From assembly GCF_004345615.1 (NCBI RefSeq), contig NZ_SLWK01000020.1, positions 1-47,145 of the forward strand: 47,145 bases of DNA, written 5' to 3'. Shown here one piece after another: positions 25,366 to 34,609 of this stretch (position 1 is its first letter; every line of letters begins with the position of its first letter). The notes beneath the pieces are model-generated. The model was not told the DNA's origin, ran no database searches, and worked only from the letters and a program-made list of their open reading frames with translations. Source of the DNA: Natronoflexus pectinivorans. GTDB lineage: Bacteria; Bacteroidota; Bacteroidia; Bacteroidales; Marinilabiliaceae. A program made the translations under genes and the position numbers.

Positions 25366-27375
25366 TTAATCAAACTGCTCGTTTTCCAAACTCTTGGCGA
25401 TGTTTTTATACTCCTTAGCCTTTTTCGTTTCGCCCATTTTTGTGCAGACTTTACTGAGTATTTTATAGGCTTTGGGGTTGCTGTTTCTGAGGTTGACAGC
25501 TTCGAGTAAGTCCTGGTAAGCTCCGGAAAGTTTATTGAGTTCCAGCCTGATTTCTCCACGAAGCAGAAGTGCTTTAAAGTGTCGCTGTCTCTGCTTTAGA
25601 ATGGATGAACAATCGGTTTCGGCTGATTGATAGTCGCCCGTTTTGGTGAGAAGGACAGCACGGCGCAGCAGGGCTTCAATGAAAAGGGGATTCAGTTTTA
25701 AAGCTTTGTTCAGGTTGGCAATGGCTGATCTGGTATCGTTAAATTTCACCTCACATTCATTGGCCATGAGGTAGTACTCTCTTGCAAACTCCTCCACATT
25801 GTTTCTGTTGGCCTCCAACTGTGCTTCCAAATCTGATATGCGATGTTTGTAATGATTGATGAACTGTAACTCCCGCACGATAAAACGCTGCATTTCTGCT
25901 TTGTCCAGGTCGTTCCTATAGCTTACCGCTTTTGAAAAATGTTTTACTGCATCCTGCCAGTTTTGACTTCGGAATGCACCTAAGGCCATCAGGTAGGCAC
26001 TGTCTGCTTTGGCTTTTCGCAACTCCTCTTCGATGAGTTGCTTATTGTTGGCAGCTTTGGCAAACTGTACCACCTCGTTGTTCACAATGATGTCGCTCTT
26101 TATCACCGGTGTTTTAAGAACCATCCCTTCCAGCGAACGGCAGCGGCTTAAAGCAACATAGAGTTGCCCGCCGGCAAAAGCACCGCCGCTGAAATCAATC
26201 ACCACCTTATCGAATGTGAGTCCCTGACTTTTATGTACAGTTACCGCCCACGCCAATCGAAGCGGAAATTGGTTAAAAGAACCAATTTCTTCTGCAATGA
26301 TTCGGTTGTTTTTCTCGTCGTATTTATATCTCAGGTTTTCCCATTTCTCTTTGGTAACCAGATGGATGTTGTCATTTTCGAGTCTTACGTAAATCCCATC
26401 CTCATCAATTTCTTCCACAATTCCCAGACTGCCATTAAACCAACGCCGCTCAATGTCGTTTTTTACAAACATCACCTGTGCATTTTCCTTTAAAATCAGT
26501 CGCTTTAAAGTGGGCAGACTCGATTCGGGAAATTCTCCGGAAATGGTTCCTTCAAAGGAGAATTCCTCACCTTCGAGTTCATTGAGTTTCTGATCGTTGA
26601 TGTAATCTACCGTATCTCTGCGTGTGGCAAGAGTTATAAATAGTTCGTCTATGGGTGTTTGGAAATGAGGATTGAGCCTTGAGTTGATTGTCTTAAGCTC
26701 TACATCAGTGGTACTTTTTACTCTGATTTTATCCAGAATATTTACGAAAACCGGATCGTTTTGCCGGTAAACCTTTTGTAATTCTATTTGAACCAGCGGA
26801 ATACGGCTGAAAACCTGTGCCGAGAAGAAGTAAGGCGTTCGGTAAAATCGGTTGAGAATTTGCCATTCGTCTCTTTTCACCACAGGCTCAAGCTGAAAGG
26901 CATCACCTACCAAAAGCATCTGTTTCCCTCCAAAGGGTGCTGTTTTGTTTCCGGTATAAACCCGCAACACCTGATCTATGAAATCCAGAATATCGCAGCG
27001 AACCATGGATATTTCATCGATGATGATGAGTTCCACTTCTCTGATAAGCTGCATTTTTGCCTTATTGTATTTTAGAAAGTCATAAATGCGCCTGTCTTTG
27101 GTTGATAAATCCGGATCGTTTGGCAGTATGGGTCGAAAGGGAACCTTAAAGAATGAATGGATGGTAACCCCGCCGGCATTGATGGCTGCAATTCCTGTTG
27201 GAGCCAGTACAATGTGTTTTTTATGTGTGTTGTTACATACGTATTTCAAAAAGGTAGACTTTCCTGTTCCTGCACGGCCTGTGAGAAAAACTGAACTGTT
27301 GGTATGTTGAATAAGACGCAGGGCATCCTGAAACTCAGGATTGTTGGTGTCAATATTTTGAGGTAACTCACTCAT
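25366..27375 (-). CDS. PIF1-like SF1B DNA helicase with C-terminal TPR domain
   Basis: The 669-residue protein has Walker A GRAGTGKST at about 33-41, APTGIAAINAGG (motif Ia), Walker B IIIDEISM at about 117-124, GDAFQLEPV, and the late motif AWAVTVHKSQGLTFDKV, all typical of PIF1/RecD-type 5'-3' helicases. The segment after about residue 440 is helical with TPR units. PIF1 helicases resolve structured DNA and stalled forks; the TPR tail would be for protein contacts. It starts three bases after the stop of a TPR gene and belongs to the same transcription unit. Confidence 0.88.
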   Translation of the reverse strand: MSELPQNIDTNNPEFQDALRLIQHTNSSVFLTGRAGTGKSTFLKYVCNNTHKKHIVLAPTGIAAINAGGVTIHSFFKVPFRPILPNDPDLSTKDRRIYDFLKYNKAKMQLIREVELIIIDEISMVRCDILDFIDQVLRVYTGNKTAPFGGKQMLLVGDAFQLEPVVKRDEWQILNRFYRTPYFFSAQVFSRIPLVQIELQKVYRQNDPVFVNILDKIRVKSTTDVELKTINSRLNPHFQTPIDELFITLATRRDTVDYINDQKLNELEGEEFSFEGTISGEFPESSLPTLKRLILKENAQVMFVKNDIERRWFNGSLGIVEEIDEDGIYVRLENDNIHLVTKEKWENLRYKYDEKNNRIIAEEIGSFNQFPLRLAWAVTVHKSQGLTFDKVVIDFSGGAFAGGQLYVALSRCRSLEGMVLKTPVIKSDIIVNNEVVQFAKAANNKQLIEEELRKAKADSAYLMALGAFRSQNWQDAVKHFSKAVSYRNDLDKAEMQRFIVRELQFINHYKHRISDLEAQLEANRNNVEEFAREYYLMANECEVKFNDTRSAIANLNKALKLNPLFIEALLRRAVLLTKTGDYQSAETDCSSILKQRQRHFKALLLRGEIRLELNKLSGAYQDLLEAVNLRNSNPKAYKILSKVCTKMGETKKAKEYKNIAKSLENEQFD

Positions 27376-27378
27376 TTT

Positions 27379-29493
27379 TTATTCTTCCTCTTCCGTCATG
27401 GCTCCAGGACCAATCCCGTACCGTTTAATTACATTGTAAGCCTCAAATATTCCAAGTTCTCCGGCTTTGCTTAAATCAAGAGTTCCTTCTATTTCCTGTT
27501 CCAGGAAAATTCTGATCAACCCACGATTAAACCAGGCCTCACCAAAATCGGGACTGAGTTCTATGGCTTGGGTGAAGTACTGGAGCGCTTCTTCAAAATT
27601 TCGCTGGGTGGCATGAATCATGCCTATGTTATAATGAGCAAAAGCAAAATCGGGGTTTATGGTTTTGATTTTCTGTAAATCAGAAATTATCAGGTCGTAA
27701 TCCAGTATGCGTCGTTCTCGTTCACTTGGTTGAGTTGGCGATCTTGTTGTAGTGGTTCTCACATCAAGTCTTTGGGGCGATTCAGGTGTTTCTTCATCCA
27801 GGGATCGAACCAATTCCACCATTTTAAATCGCGTGTAGGCACGATTTAAGAGTGCCAGATAATTCTCAGGGTTTATTTCAATCACCCGGTTGTAATCATT
27901 CATGGCGTTGTTCAAATTCAAAACCGACTGATAGAGAGCGCCCCGCGCCAACAGGTAACGCTCAATGTCCCTGCTGTCTGGATTCTCGTTGATATAAGTG
28001 GTTAGTCTGTTGATCTCTTCAAACACCCTGGCGGAAGTCGTTCTTTCCAACTCCTTTTCACGATTGGATATTTGAAGTGGTCTGTCGGTTATTCTCCGTC
28101 TGTTAAACCCATCAAGATCAATATTGAAATATCGCAAGCGATGCACGAGGGTATCGCCCGGGTAATATGTAAGACCAAATACCGGTTCAAGGTCAATCAC
28201 CACGTTGCGGTATTGAATCCTGCCTCTCAGAGAAGTCCCTGCCAGCTCTTCGGGTTGTTCGCTTCCAAAGTCATCGAGAACTGCAATTCTATCATAGTTG
28301 CGGATGTCCCGGTCAGACTCCCGTCTGGTGGCTTTACGTTCGCCGGTTTCTTCTTCTTCTGATTCGCTGCTGCTTAAAGCTTCAGCGCGGTCGGAAGCTT
28401 GTCTGCGATCCATTTCCAGGCTCATGGCTGTACCATAATCCAGCTCTGCACCACGTCGGTCGCCCAGCAATTGTTTTACCTGCGATCGGTTAAAATAAAC
28501 CGGGGCAAAATCGGGATGGTTATCTGCGACAATGTCCAAATCTGCCAATGCATTTTCCATCTGCCCGGTTTCCATATATAAAAGAGCCCGGTTGTAAAGG
28601 GTCAGCAAGTCGTCGGATCGCAAGGCCAAGACTCTGGAGAAATCATCAATGGCTCTGTTCAGGTCGCCAATCTGTGCCCTGAGGATTCCGCGGTTGTGGT
28701 AGGCCAACGCATTACGAGGTTCCAGCTCGATCACTCTGTCAAAATCGTCTACTGTGCCACGCAAATCATCCAATTGGTAGCGGATGATTCCCCTTGTCAT
28801 GAACAGTCTGCCATCATCGGGACGAAGCCGGATGGCTTCGTTCAGGTCGTCCAGTGATTTTTCAAATTCAGACAACTGATAATTAACAATGGCCCTGAAG
28901 GTAAATCCTTCCGGAATATAAGGGTTTATTTCGATGGCTCTTGTAAAATCTGATAATCCTCCAATGGTATCTCCTGCGGACACTTTGGCGTGTCCACGAT
29001 TCAGCCAGGCATTGACAAGGTTAGGGGCGAGCCGAAGGGCCTGAGAGTAAGTTTCAACCGCTTTTTCGAACTCTTCGGCATTGATGTAAGCAATTCCGAT
29101 GTTTGTGATCAGATTAACATTTTCGGGGTCGATTTCAAGGCCTCGCCTGAAATCGGCAATGGCTTCATTGGTTCGCCCAAGTCGTTGGCGAATAATCCCC
29201 CGAAGATTGTATGCATCTACAAAAAATGGGTTTATATCCAGGGCTAGAGAACAGTCTGCCTCTGCTCCTTTTAAATCGTCGAGGTAATATTTTCCTTGTG
29301 CTCTGTAAAAATAGGGTCTGCTCAGATAGGGTTTTGCCCTGATTACCTGATTAAAATATTGTATGGCAAGGATGTAATCCTCGAAAAAGAGAGCATTCCG
29401 TCCTATGATGGTCATCCGGTCGGTGTCGATCTGAGCCTTAACCGGAGCTGCCAGCAAAAGCGGGATGAGTAATATGTAAAGTCTTCTTACCAT
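27379..29493 (-). CDS. Secreted multi-TPR protein
   Basis: The 704-residue protein has a signal peptide ending near VKAQ (about residue 20), then roughly nine tandem TPR units (about 28-355), a charged low-complexity segment (about 365-400, ESEEEETGERKATRRESDRD), a less conserved region, and further TPRs (about 520-690). It should be a periplasmic scaffold. No enzymatic domain is apparent. It lies 62 bp after the M23 peptidase gene and three bases before the PIF1-like helicase gene, hence probably one transcript. Confidence 0.85.
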   Translation of the reverse strand: MVRRLYILLIPLLLAAPVKAQIDTDRMTIIGRNALFFEDYILAIQYFNQVIRAKPYLSRPYFYRAQGKYYLDDLKGAEADCSLALDINPFFVDAYNLRGIIRQRLGRTNEAIADFRRGLEIDPENVNLITNIGIAYINAEEFEKAVETYSQALRLAPNLVNAWLNRGHAKVSAGDTIGGLSDFTRAIEINPYIPEGFTFRAIVNYQLSEFEKSLDDLNEAIRLRPDDGRLFMTRGIIRYQLDDLRGTVDDFDRVIELEPRNALAYHNRGILRAQIGDLNRAIDDFSRVLALRSDDLLTLYNRALLYMETGQMENALADLDIVADNHPDFAPVYFNRSQVKQLLGDRRGAELDYGTAMSLEMDRRQASDRAEALSSSESEEEETGERKATRRESDRDIRNYDRIAVLDDFGSEQPEELAGTSLRGRIQYRNVVIDLEPVFGLTYYPGDTLVHRLRYFNIDLDGFNRRRITDRPLQISNREKELERTTSARVFEEINRLTTYINENPDSRDIERYLLARGALYQSVLNLNNAMNDYNRVIEINPENYLALLNRAYTRFKMVELVRSLDEETPESPQRLDVRTTTTRSPTQPSERERRILDYDLIISDLQKIKTINPDFAFAHYNIGMIHATQRNFEEALQYFTQAIELSPDFGEAWFNRGLIRIFLEQEIEGTLDLSKAGELGIFEAYNVIKRYGIGPGAMTEEEE

Positions 29494-29555
29494 TCGGTGT
29501 TTTATAACAAGTACACAAATATAAAATAAATTACAACAGCAGAATGTTCAACAGG

Positions 29556-31289
29556 TTAATAGATAAAGTCTGTTGATAATCTGGTTTCGTTGCCAACGTT
29601 ATCGGTGGCAACAATCTCCAGCGTATGGCGCTGGTCTTTGTTGATCCTGAATTTATCAAAAAAACCAATGAGCAAATTGTTTTTGGGATCATACTCAAAA
29701 AGTGCCCACTCGCCATTAATGGTGGCTCTGTAGCTGGCAATTCCGCTGAAGTTGTCTCTGATATCAACCCTGATTGCGTCCCTGTTTGAGTAGTTCCGGC
29801 CGGCCGGAATGTTTAATATTCTTAGGGTTGGAGGCGTTTCATCCACGACAAGGAAGTAGGTTCCTGCATCGCGTGTGCGAACAACCATCTGATTTCCTCT
29901 GCGCGTGCCACCTGCATAAATGAGTGAGCCATTGTTGCCAATTCTGGCGGCTGTAAGCCGCTGGTGGGTAATATATTGATCGGGGATGGGTAAGGTGATT
30001 TCAAAAAATTGATGGATGGGAATGTTTTCGTTCAACATCGAAAAGTGTTGACCGATGCCAACACCGGGATTGGGATTTATCTGGAATTCAGCTTCCACAC
30101 GGGTGTAAAAACTGTTGGCCGGAAAACTTACTGCGAAATCCCCAAATGAGCTGCTCCATGCCCTTGCAGGATGAAGTGTCTCCATTTTAGGTGCTGCTGA
30201 AACTTCCGGCATTCTTGGAGGAGTGGTTCCACGGATGTTGAATATGAGTTGCGACAGGTTGCCGGCAGCATCCTTTACCCTATAATGGAATTGGCGGGTT
30301 TCTCCGGGAGTCATGGCTACAACACCACGTGTTGCCCCGGTTTGATATATATCAAGTTGATTGTTTTCGTCTAAAAAGCTTTTTTGTATCACCTGGCGGT
30401 GGGTGCGTCGTCGTTTAAAATCTATGTGACTGTTGAGGTATCGGGTTTGACTGAAAAGAAATCCATCCAGCCGCGATTTAAACCACGGTTGTTCGTCTAC
30501 ATGCAACTGAATGGAATAGACACCACATTTTCGCCACGAACCTGTAAAATAGTCCAGTGTTTCTATGCCCACTCCAATCTGGCCTGAAGCCTCAATTGCC
30601 GGGTTTCCGCGCAGGTGAAACCTGCCGGAATGAAACACCACCGGGAGGTAAAGTGGTTCGTTTTTACCGTTTATCCTGCTCTGTTCATCCAGGGGATATA
30701 TTACCACTGCTTCGATATGTGGAGGGACATCGTCCTTAACGGGAAAATCAAAAAAATGAACATTGATGGGTTTTTGTGTGTCGGTTTCGCGAATTTCGAA
30801 GTGCAAATGCGGACCACCGGAGCTTCCTGAGTTTCCTGAATAGGCTATGAGTTCACCTCTTTTTACCGGAATTTCGCCCGGCGCAAAGCTTTCATCAATG
30901 GCAAAGGACTCTTTTTGGTACTGGATGTTTGTCACAATCTCTTCAATTCTTTCAGAAAACCATTCGACATGAGCATACACAGATGAAAACCCGTTGGGAT
31001 GGTTCACGTATATGGCCTTTCCGAATCCCACCGGCGAAACGGCTATGCGAAAAACATATCCGTCGTCAATGGCAAAAATGGGAAGCCCCGTTTTGCCGTG
31101 AGTGGTAAAATCAACCCCCGAATGAAAATGGCTGCCTCTGAGCTCCCCGAAACTTCCACTAACCACCAAATCAATATCAAGCGGCATATGAAAATCCCAC
31201 TGTGGGTATTGGTACTGAGCCCTGCTTAAAGGCGTTGAAATATAAAGAGCACTAATAATGATCAAAATCAGTCCGGTACACCTTGCCAT
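29556..31289 (-). CDS. M23-family metallopeptidase (peptidoglycan endopeptidase)
   Basis: The 577-residue secreted protein has an N-terminal signal sequence (about 1-24) and a LytM/M23 domain (about 45-185). Zinc ligands appear as H56/D60 (SHFHSGVDF), with H107 and the HLHFE motif at 161-165, so the active site is complete. The long C-terminal portion (about 190-577) is beta-rich and looks like Ig-like or carbohydrate/peptidoglycan-binding repeats, ending in DNVGNETRLSTDF. It would cleave peptide crosslinks in the cell wall. It is the first gene of a minus-strand unit with the TPR protein and helicase. Confidence 0.9.
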   Translation of the reverse strand: MARCTGLILIIISALYISTPLSRAQYQYPQWDFHMPLDIDLVVSGSFGELRGSHFHSGVDFTTHGKTGLPIFAIDDGYVFRIAVSPVGFGKAIYVNHPNGFSSVYAHVEWFSERIEEIVTNIQYQKESFAIDESFAPGEIPVKRGELIAYSGNSGSSGGPHLHFEIRETDTQKPINVHFFDFPVKDDVPPHIEAVVIYPLDEQSRINGKNEPLYLPVVFHSGRFHLRGNPAIEASGQIGVGIETLDYFTGSWRKCGVYSIQLHVDEQPWFKSRLDGFLFSQTRYLNSHIDFKRRRTHRQVIQKSFLDENNQLDIYQTGATRGVVAMTPGETRQFHYRVKDAAGNLSQLIFNIRGTTPPRMPEVSAAPKMETLHPARAWSSSFGDFAVSFPANSFYTRVEAEFQINPNPGVGIGQHFSMLNENIPIHQFFEITLPIPDQYITHQRLTAARIGNNGSLIYAGGTRRGNQMVVRTRDAGTYFLVVDETPPTLRILNIPAGRNYSNRDAIRVDIRDNFSGIASYRATINGEWALFEYDPKNNLLIGFFDKFRINKDQRHTLEIVATDNVGNETRLSTDFIY

Positions 31290-31447
31290 GTTATTTTGTT
31301 ATTTTAAAAATTCATTCATCGTTATTCCTAAAAAAAGAAAATGTTTCAGTTCAGCTACGCTTTATCCCGCTTTGCGGGACTTCACTACGCTCCGTCACCT
31401 AACCTGTTAGCTTGTCATTTTGTTAGCTTCCAGCCCATTATAGCATT

Positions 31448-31562
31448 CTGTTTACGTTGCACACCTACGACGTGCCTTCTCTCAACGAAACGTTACTTTC
31501 TATCGACATTTGCCACCTTCGGCGGCGTTATTCAAAGTTTTCAAAATGCTGCAATTACGTTT
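31448..31562 (-). repeat. Dispersed repeat, copy 2 (115 bp)
   Basis: The reverse complement matches 4251-4379 throughout, with substitutions concentrated in one 19-bp block. It carries a single TAGAAAG where copy 1 has three such heptamers, accounting for the entire 14-bp length difference. Confidence 0.85.
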
Positions 31563-31663
31563 CTCCTTCTAATGACCTATCGACCTCTTGACCTATTAGT
31601 CTTATAACTTATATATCAGAATGCTACTCCATCTATGTAACTCCGTTTTGCTAAGAACAAACC

Positions 31664-31691
31664 ATAAACTATCAACTCAAAACTCCAAATC
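31664..31691. repeat. Short heptamer array
   Basis: Four contiguous 7-bp units (ATAAACT, ATCAACT, CAAAACT, CCAAATC), related in composition to the arrays at 4478 and 24396. Confidence 0.65.
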
Positions 31692-31746
31692 ATTGATTTT
31701 TAGCCAAAACCTTTCATACCCCGCCTTTCAGAGACTTCATTTTATA

Positions 31747-31795
31747 TCGTTTCCGGTTTACGGTCTGCGATTTTCGTTTTCCGTTTTCCGTTTCA
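31747..31795. repeat. Heptamer array, CGnTTTC type (second locus)
   Basis: Seven contiguous units (TCGTTTC, CGGTTTA, CGGTCTG, CGATTTT, CGTTTTC twice, CGTTTCA). About 11 bases further is GCTAAAAT (31807-31814), the same octamer that follows the related array at 2811-2859. Confidence 0.85.
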
Positions 31796-31968
31796 CCCTT
31801 CCCCGTCGCTAAAATAACCAATGCAATGCAATTTCCAGACCATTTTTTAAAAAGTTTTGGTCTGTTTTGGGATGATTTTTGTATCTAATTAAGCAACCAA
31901 ACATTTTTTTTTCATCTAAGGTTTGAGTGAGATCATTAAGTTTGATTAATAACAGGAGGATACAAAAG

Positions 31969-32652
31969 ATGAGAAAGTTGATGTTATTTTGGGTTGCAAT
32001 AATGGCAACCATGTTTCTGTTGCAGGGGTGTTTAAAGGATGATGATAGTTATTCACTTGGAAAGTTTTGGGTAACTACCGGTACCATTGAAAAAGGAGCA
32101 ATTTCACCCTTTGTTGTTGTCACCGATAACGGCGACAGGTTATTCCCTTCGGCTTCGGCTGTTCCCCATTTCAAAACTAAGGACGGACAACGGGTATGGA
32201 TCAGTTATACCATATTGGGTGATGCCGAAGGTCAGATTGATCATTTTGTACGAGTGAATGATTTGTCGGAGATTCTGACTAAAGGCATTCTGGAACTCAC
32301 TCCGGAAAATGCCGACAGCATTGGCCACGACCCGGTAACCATCAGAGATTATTGGTTCACGGGCGATTTTCTCACCATCCGATTTATATACGGAGGTGGA
32401 GGGCGCATTCATTTCATCAATCTGGTTCAGGATGTGGACAACCCCGTTAATGACCAGGGTCTGCCGATTTTGGAATTCAGGCATAACCGCAACAATGACC
32501 CTTACAACTACAAAATGTATGGTACCGTATCCTTTAATTTGGAAACTTTAAAAATAGAGGAACAGGATGAAATTCAATTTGTTCTGAAGGCTAAATCGAG
32601 TGGAGACAGGGATGATTTTGAGAAGGTGTTGACATTTAAGTACGACCATTGA
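31969..32652 (+). CDS. NigD-like lipoprotein
   Basis: The ATG at 31969 gives 227 residues with a lipobox cysteine at C21 (FLLQGC) followed by acidic residues typical of export to the outer surface. It is chosen over an upstream start at 31927 because AGGAGGA (31954-31960) sits at ideal distance, an uncommon strong Shine-Dalgarno for this phylum. The remainder (WVTTGTIEK, FRHNRNNDP) resembles NigD/NigD-like proteins of Bacteroidales, a family of unknown function with two beta domains. It is monocistronic, upstream of a tRNA. Confidence 0.8.
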   Translation: MRKLMLFWVAIMATMFLLQGCLKDDDSYSLGKFWVTTGTIEKGAISPFVVVTDNGDRLFPSASAVPHFKTKDGQRVWISYTILGDAEGQIDHFVRVNDLSEILTKGILELTPENADSIGHDPVTIRDYWFTGDFLTIRFIYGGGGRIHFINLVQDVDNPVNDQGLPILEFRHNRNNDPYNYKMYGTVSFNLETLKIEEQDEIQFVLKAKSSGDRDDFEKVLTFKYDH

Positions 32653-32796
32653 TTGAGCCTTGGTGCAATGTGGGACATCCCGTGCGTCTGAAAAAGTTCT
32701 GCGCACGGGATGTTGTATTTGTGACCACAATATCCTGTAAATCAAATTTGAATATCGCGTAATATTTTTTTTGTGATTTTTTTATGGAAAATGATT

Positions 32797-32825
32797 TTTG
32801 TATTCGTTCAAAGTTCCTATATTTG
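32797..32825 (+). promoter_or_regulatory. tRNA-Arg promoter
   Basis: TTTG (32797-32800) and TATATTTG (32818-32825) match the Bacteroidota -33 and -7 boxes, with a 17-bp spacer, slightly short of the usual 19. The tRNA begins 36 bp further. Confidence 0.65.
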
Positions 32826-32861
32826 CACCGCGTTTGAACGAAACGCTTTTTGATGAATATT

Positions 32862-32935
32862 GATTCCGTAGCTTAATTGGATAGAGCACCTGGTTACGGC
32901 CCAGGAGGTTGGGGGTTCGAGTCCCTCCGGGATCA
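32862..32935 (+). tRNA. tRNA-Arg (anticodon ACG)
   Basis: The 74-nt sequence folds as a full cloverleaf: acceptor GATTCCG with CGGGATC (one T-G pair), D-arm GCTT/GAGC, anticodon stem CCTGG/CCAGG with loop TTACGGC (anticodon ACG at 32896-32898, decoding CGU after A34 deamination), and T-arm with TTCGAGT. The discriminator is A and CCA is not encoded. Confidence 0.96.
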
Positions 32936-32953
32936 CAAATTAGAATTGAGCAG

Positions 32954-32986
32954 ACCCTTGTAGCATATATGTTACAAGGGTTTTTT
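32954..32986 (+). terminator. Terminator after tRNA-Arg
   Basis: CCCTTGTA (32955-32962) pairs with TACAAGGG (32973-32980), followed by six T residues. It closes the single-tRNA transcription unit. Confidence 0.9.
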
Positions 32987-33072
32987 CTTTAAATTTTGCG
33001 TTCATTCACTCCAAATTACCCCCAATTTACCATCATCCAGCTTTGTACAATTTTATATATTTTCTTCTTCTA

Positions 33073-33219
33073 GGTTGTTTATTCGCAAATCCCTCCATTT
33101 TGCACTACTTGTTTTCAATCGGAGGTTTTTTCGGCATTTTTTTATTTTGGTTATATACTATCAATTATGGACTGGAATTATTGAATATTGCCCAGAATAT
33201 TTCAAATAAATTGAAATAA
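33073..33219 (+). pseudogene. Open hydrophobic frame without a start codon
   Basis: This frame encodes about 48 codons with protein-like content (a membrane segment IGGFFGIFLFWLYTINYG, then an amphipathic tail) and ends at TAA 33217-33219. It has no ATG and stays open further upstream. It is in the same frame as the small ORF at 33232, separated by one stop and four codons. It may be the remnant of a larger membrane protein or use a non-ATG start. Confidence 0.35.
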
Positions 33220-33231
33220 AACAAAAGACTA

Positions 33232-33471
33232 ATGATGTTTCTATTATCGACATATATGTTAGGTGTTTTTATCACCTTACCACCTTTTCAATTAAATGTA
33301 TCCTTAATTGTAAAAGGAATTGCGATTTCACTTGGATTTAGCGGATTATTTAGTCTTATATATTTATTTTACAGCATTACAGATGACTATATTTATCGTG
33401 TAAAGAACCGAGCACCAAATCTTTTTAATTATTTTATCGTTTTATTTCATTTTGGATTTTTCCCGATTTGA
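33232..33471 (+). CDS. Small membrane protein, unknown
   Basis: The 79-residue product has two or three membrane segments (about 3-20, 27-48 and 64-78). No family is recognised. Its position in an AT-rich accessory stretch next to the tRNA, and the in-frame hydrophobic reading directly upstream, suggest either a small gene or the 3' part of a gene broken by a stop codon. Confidence 0.4.
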   Translation: MMFLLSTYMLGVFITLPPFQLNVSLIVKGIAISLGFSGLFSLIYLFYSITDDYIYRVKNRAPNLFNYFIVLFHFGFFPI

Positions 33472-33737
33472 TTTTTCCTACTTCATTCACACGTAAGATT
33501 AATTATGAGAGATAAAAACATAATAGAGTTTTAGTATTTAACTACCACTCATACATAGCAATTTGAGTGGGGTATAGCCAGTCCTGAAAATCGGAACCTC
33601 AGCGATGCTTTGATGACCTCAATAACCATTATTCCCGACTGAAATAATGCCGACAGCATTTATTTATTGTCTCTAAGGAACATTTTAATCAAACGAAAAC
33701 AAAACCCGCAGAAAATAATATTTAAAACTTGTAGGAA

Positions 33738-34250
33738 ATGACGACACAAAAGCAAAACTCTCGGCAATACTTTCGGTCTGTATCTATCATATACTTTGCG
33801 TTATTATTTGGACAGGTAGCATTTGTTACTCTAACATTATATCTCAATCCGGGAATGAATTCTGAACCAGATGATTCGTTAAGAGATGTTTTTATTTATA
33901 TTGTTCCAATTTTTGTTGTAAACGGTTTTGTTGCTGGTCAAATAATTTTTAAGAGCCGGTTAAAAAAGATAAAAACGTATAATAACCTGAGCTCAAAGAT
34001 GGTGGCATATCGTGGTGCGATGATTATTCGTCTGGCAATGCTTGAGGGTGCTTCGTTATTTACAATTACGATCTGTTTTTTGACAGCAGATTTAACATTT
34101 TTGGCAATCTCAGTATTCATTATTATTTATTTCATTATTCTAAAACCAACCGTTGAAAAAATTGCTGTTGATTTAGAACTTAATCGATCAGAAAAAATAA
34201 GAATTGGAAATCCTAATGAGGTGATAGCTGTATTTGAAACCAATCAATGA
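33738..34250 (+). CDS. Hypothetical four-helix membrane protein
   Basis: The 170-residue protein has four predicted membrane helices (about 14-36, 48-70, 92-113 and 116-136) and a short soluble C-terminus. The segment RGAMIIRLAMLEGASLF around residues 90-106 looks like a conserved core. I recognise it only as resembling uncharacterised membrane proteins of Bacteroidota. It stands alone in an AT-rich stretch after tRNA-Arg, with a terminator-like hairpin about 105 bp downstream. Confidence 0.7.
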   Translation: MTTQKQNSRQYFRSVSIIYFALLFGQVAFVTLTLYLNPGMNSEPDDSLRDVFIYIVPIFVVNGFVAGQIIFKSRLKKIKTYNNLSSKMVAYRGAMIIRLAMLEGASLFTITICFLTADLTFLAISVFIIIYFIILKPTVEKIAVDLELNRSEKIRIGNPNEVIAVFETNQ

Positions 34251-34355
34251 GAAAGCTGTGACATGGTTTAAATAGAATTTATAGTCATTTTTTTGAACCA
34301 GTGTGTTGATAAATAATTCTAACACAGCAAGGGCTTTTCTGGCTAAAGAGATTCC

Positions 34356-34394
34356 GTAATTTTTACTTTTCGGGTAAAAATTACTTTTATTTTC
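34356..34394 (+). terminator. Terminator-like hairpin
   Basis: Perfect 11-bp arms GTAATTTTTAC (34356-34366) and GTAAAAATTAC (34374-34384) with a 7-nt loop are followed by a T-rich tract. It lies 105 bp after the stop of the hypothetical membrane protein. The stem is AT-rich, so strength is uncertain. Confidence 0.5.
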
Positions 34395-34425
34395 AGAAAT
34401 CATTTAATTATTTATTTCATATTTA

Positions 34426-34433
34426 TATATTTG
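34426..34433 (+). promoter_or_regulatory. Candidate -7 box of symporter operon
   Basis: TATATTTG exactly fits TAnnTTTG and lies 177 bp before the symporter start. The -33 region (TTTA) is a partial match. The rest of the 359-bp gap holds only the hairpin upstream. Confidence 0.4.
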
Positions 34434-34609
34434 TTCACAGAAACTGGGCTCAAGTTGATTTTTTCTTGATCATTTTGTAAGCAGAAAAGAAGAAATACCA
34501 TAAAACGAACTCCGGGGTTTCGCAAAAAACAAATTAGAAACAGATAAAACATTAATCAAAGCAATAGCAGTGCCTGAAGCGTTAATAGTTTAAATTATAC
34601 TTAAAATCT

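Larger units (their letters stand above)
31290..31968. other. Repeat-rich gap upstream of M23 and nigD-like genes
   Basis: The 679-bp divergent region contains a TCCCGC/GCGGGA hairpin (31365-31379), the second copy of the dispersed repeat (31448-31562), an 8-bp GACCTNTN triplicate (31574-31597), and heptamer arrays at 31664-31691 and 31747-31795. Plus-strand frames at 31341-31607 and 31621-31812 are composed of this repeat material and are not called as genes. Confidence 0.75.

Noticed and set aside
31341-31812. Two plus-strand open frames of 88 and 63 codons
   Set aside because: Their sequence consists of the dispersed repeat and heptamer arrays, so they are fortuitous.
32862-33000. Integration site using the 3' end of tRNA-Arg
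   Set aside because: No second copy of the tRNA 3' end and no integrase were found in the downstream sequence.
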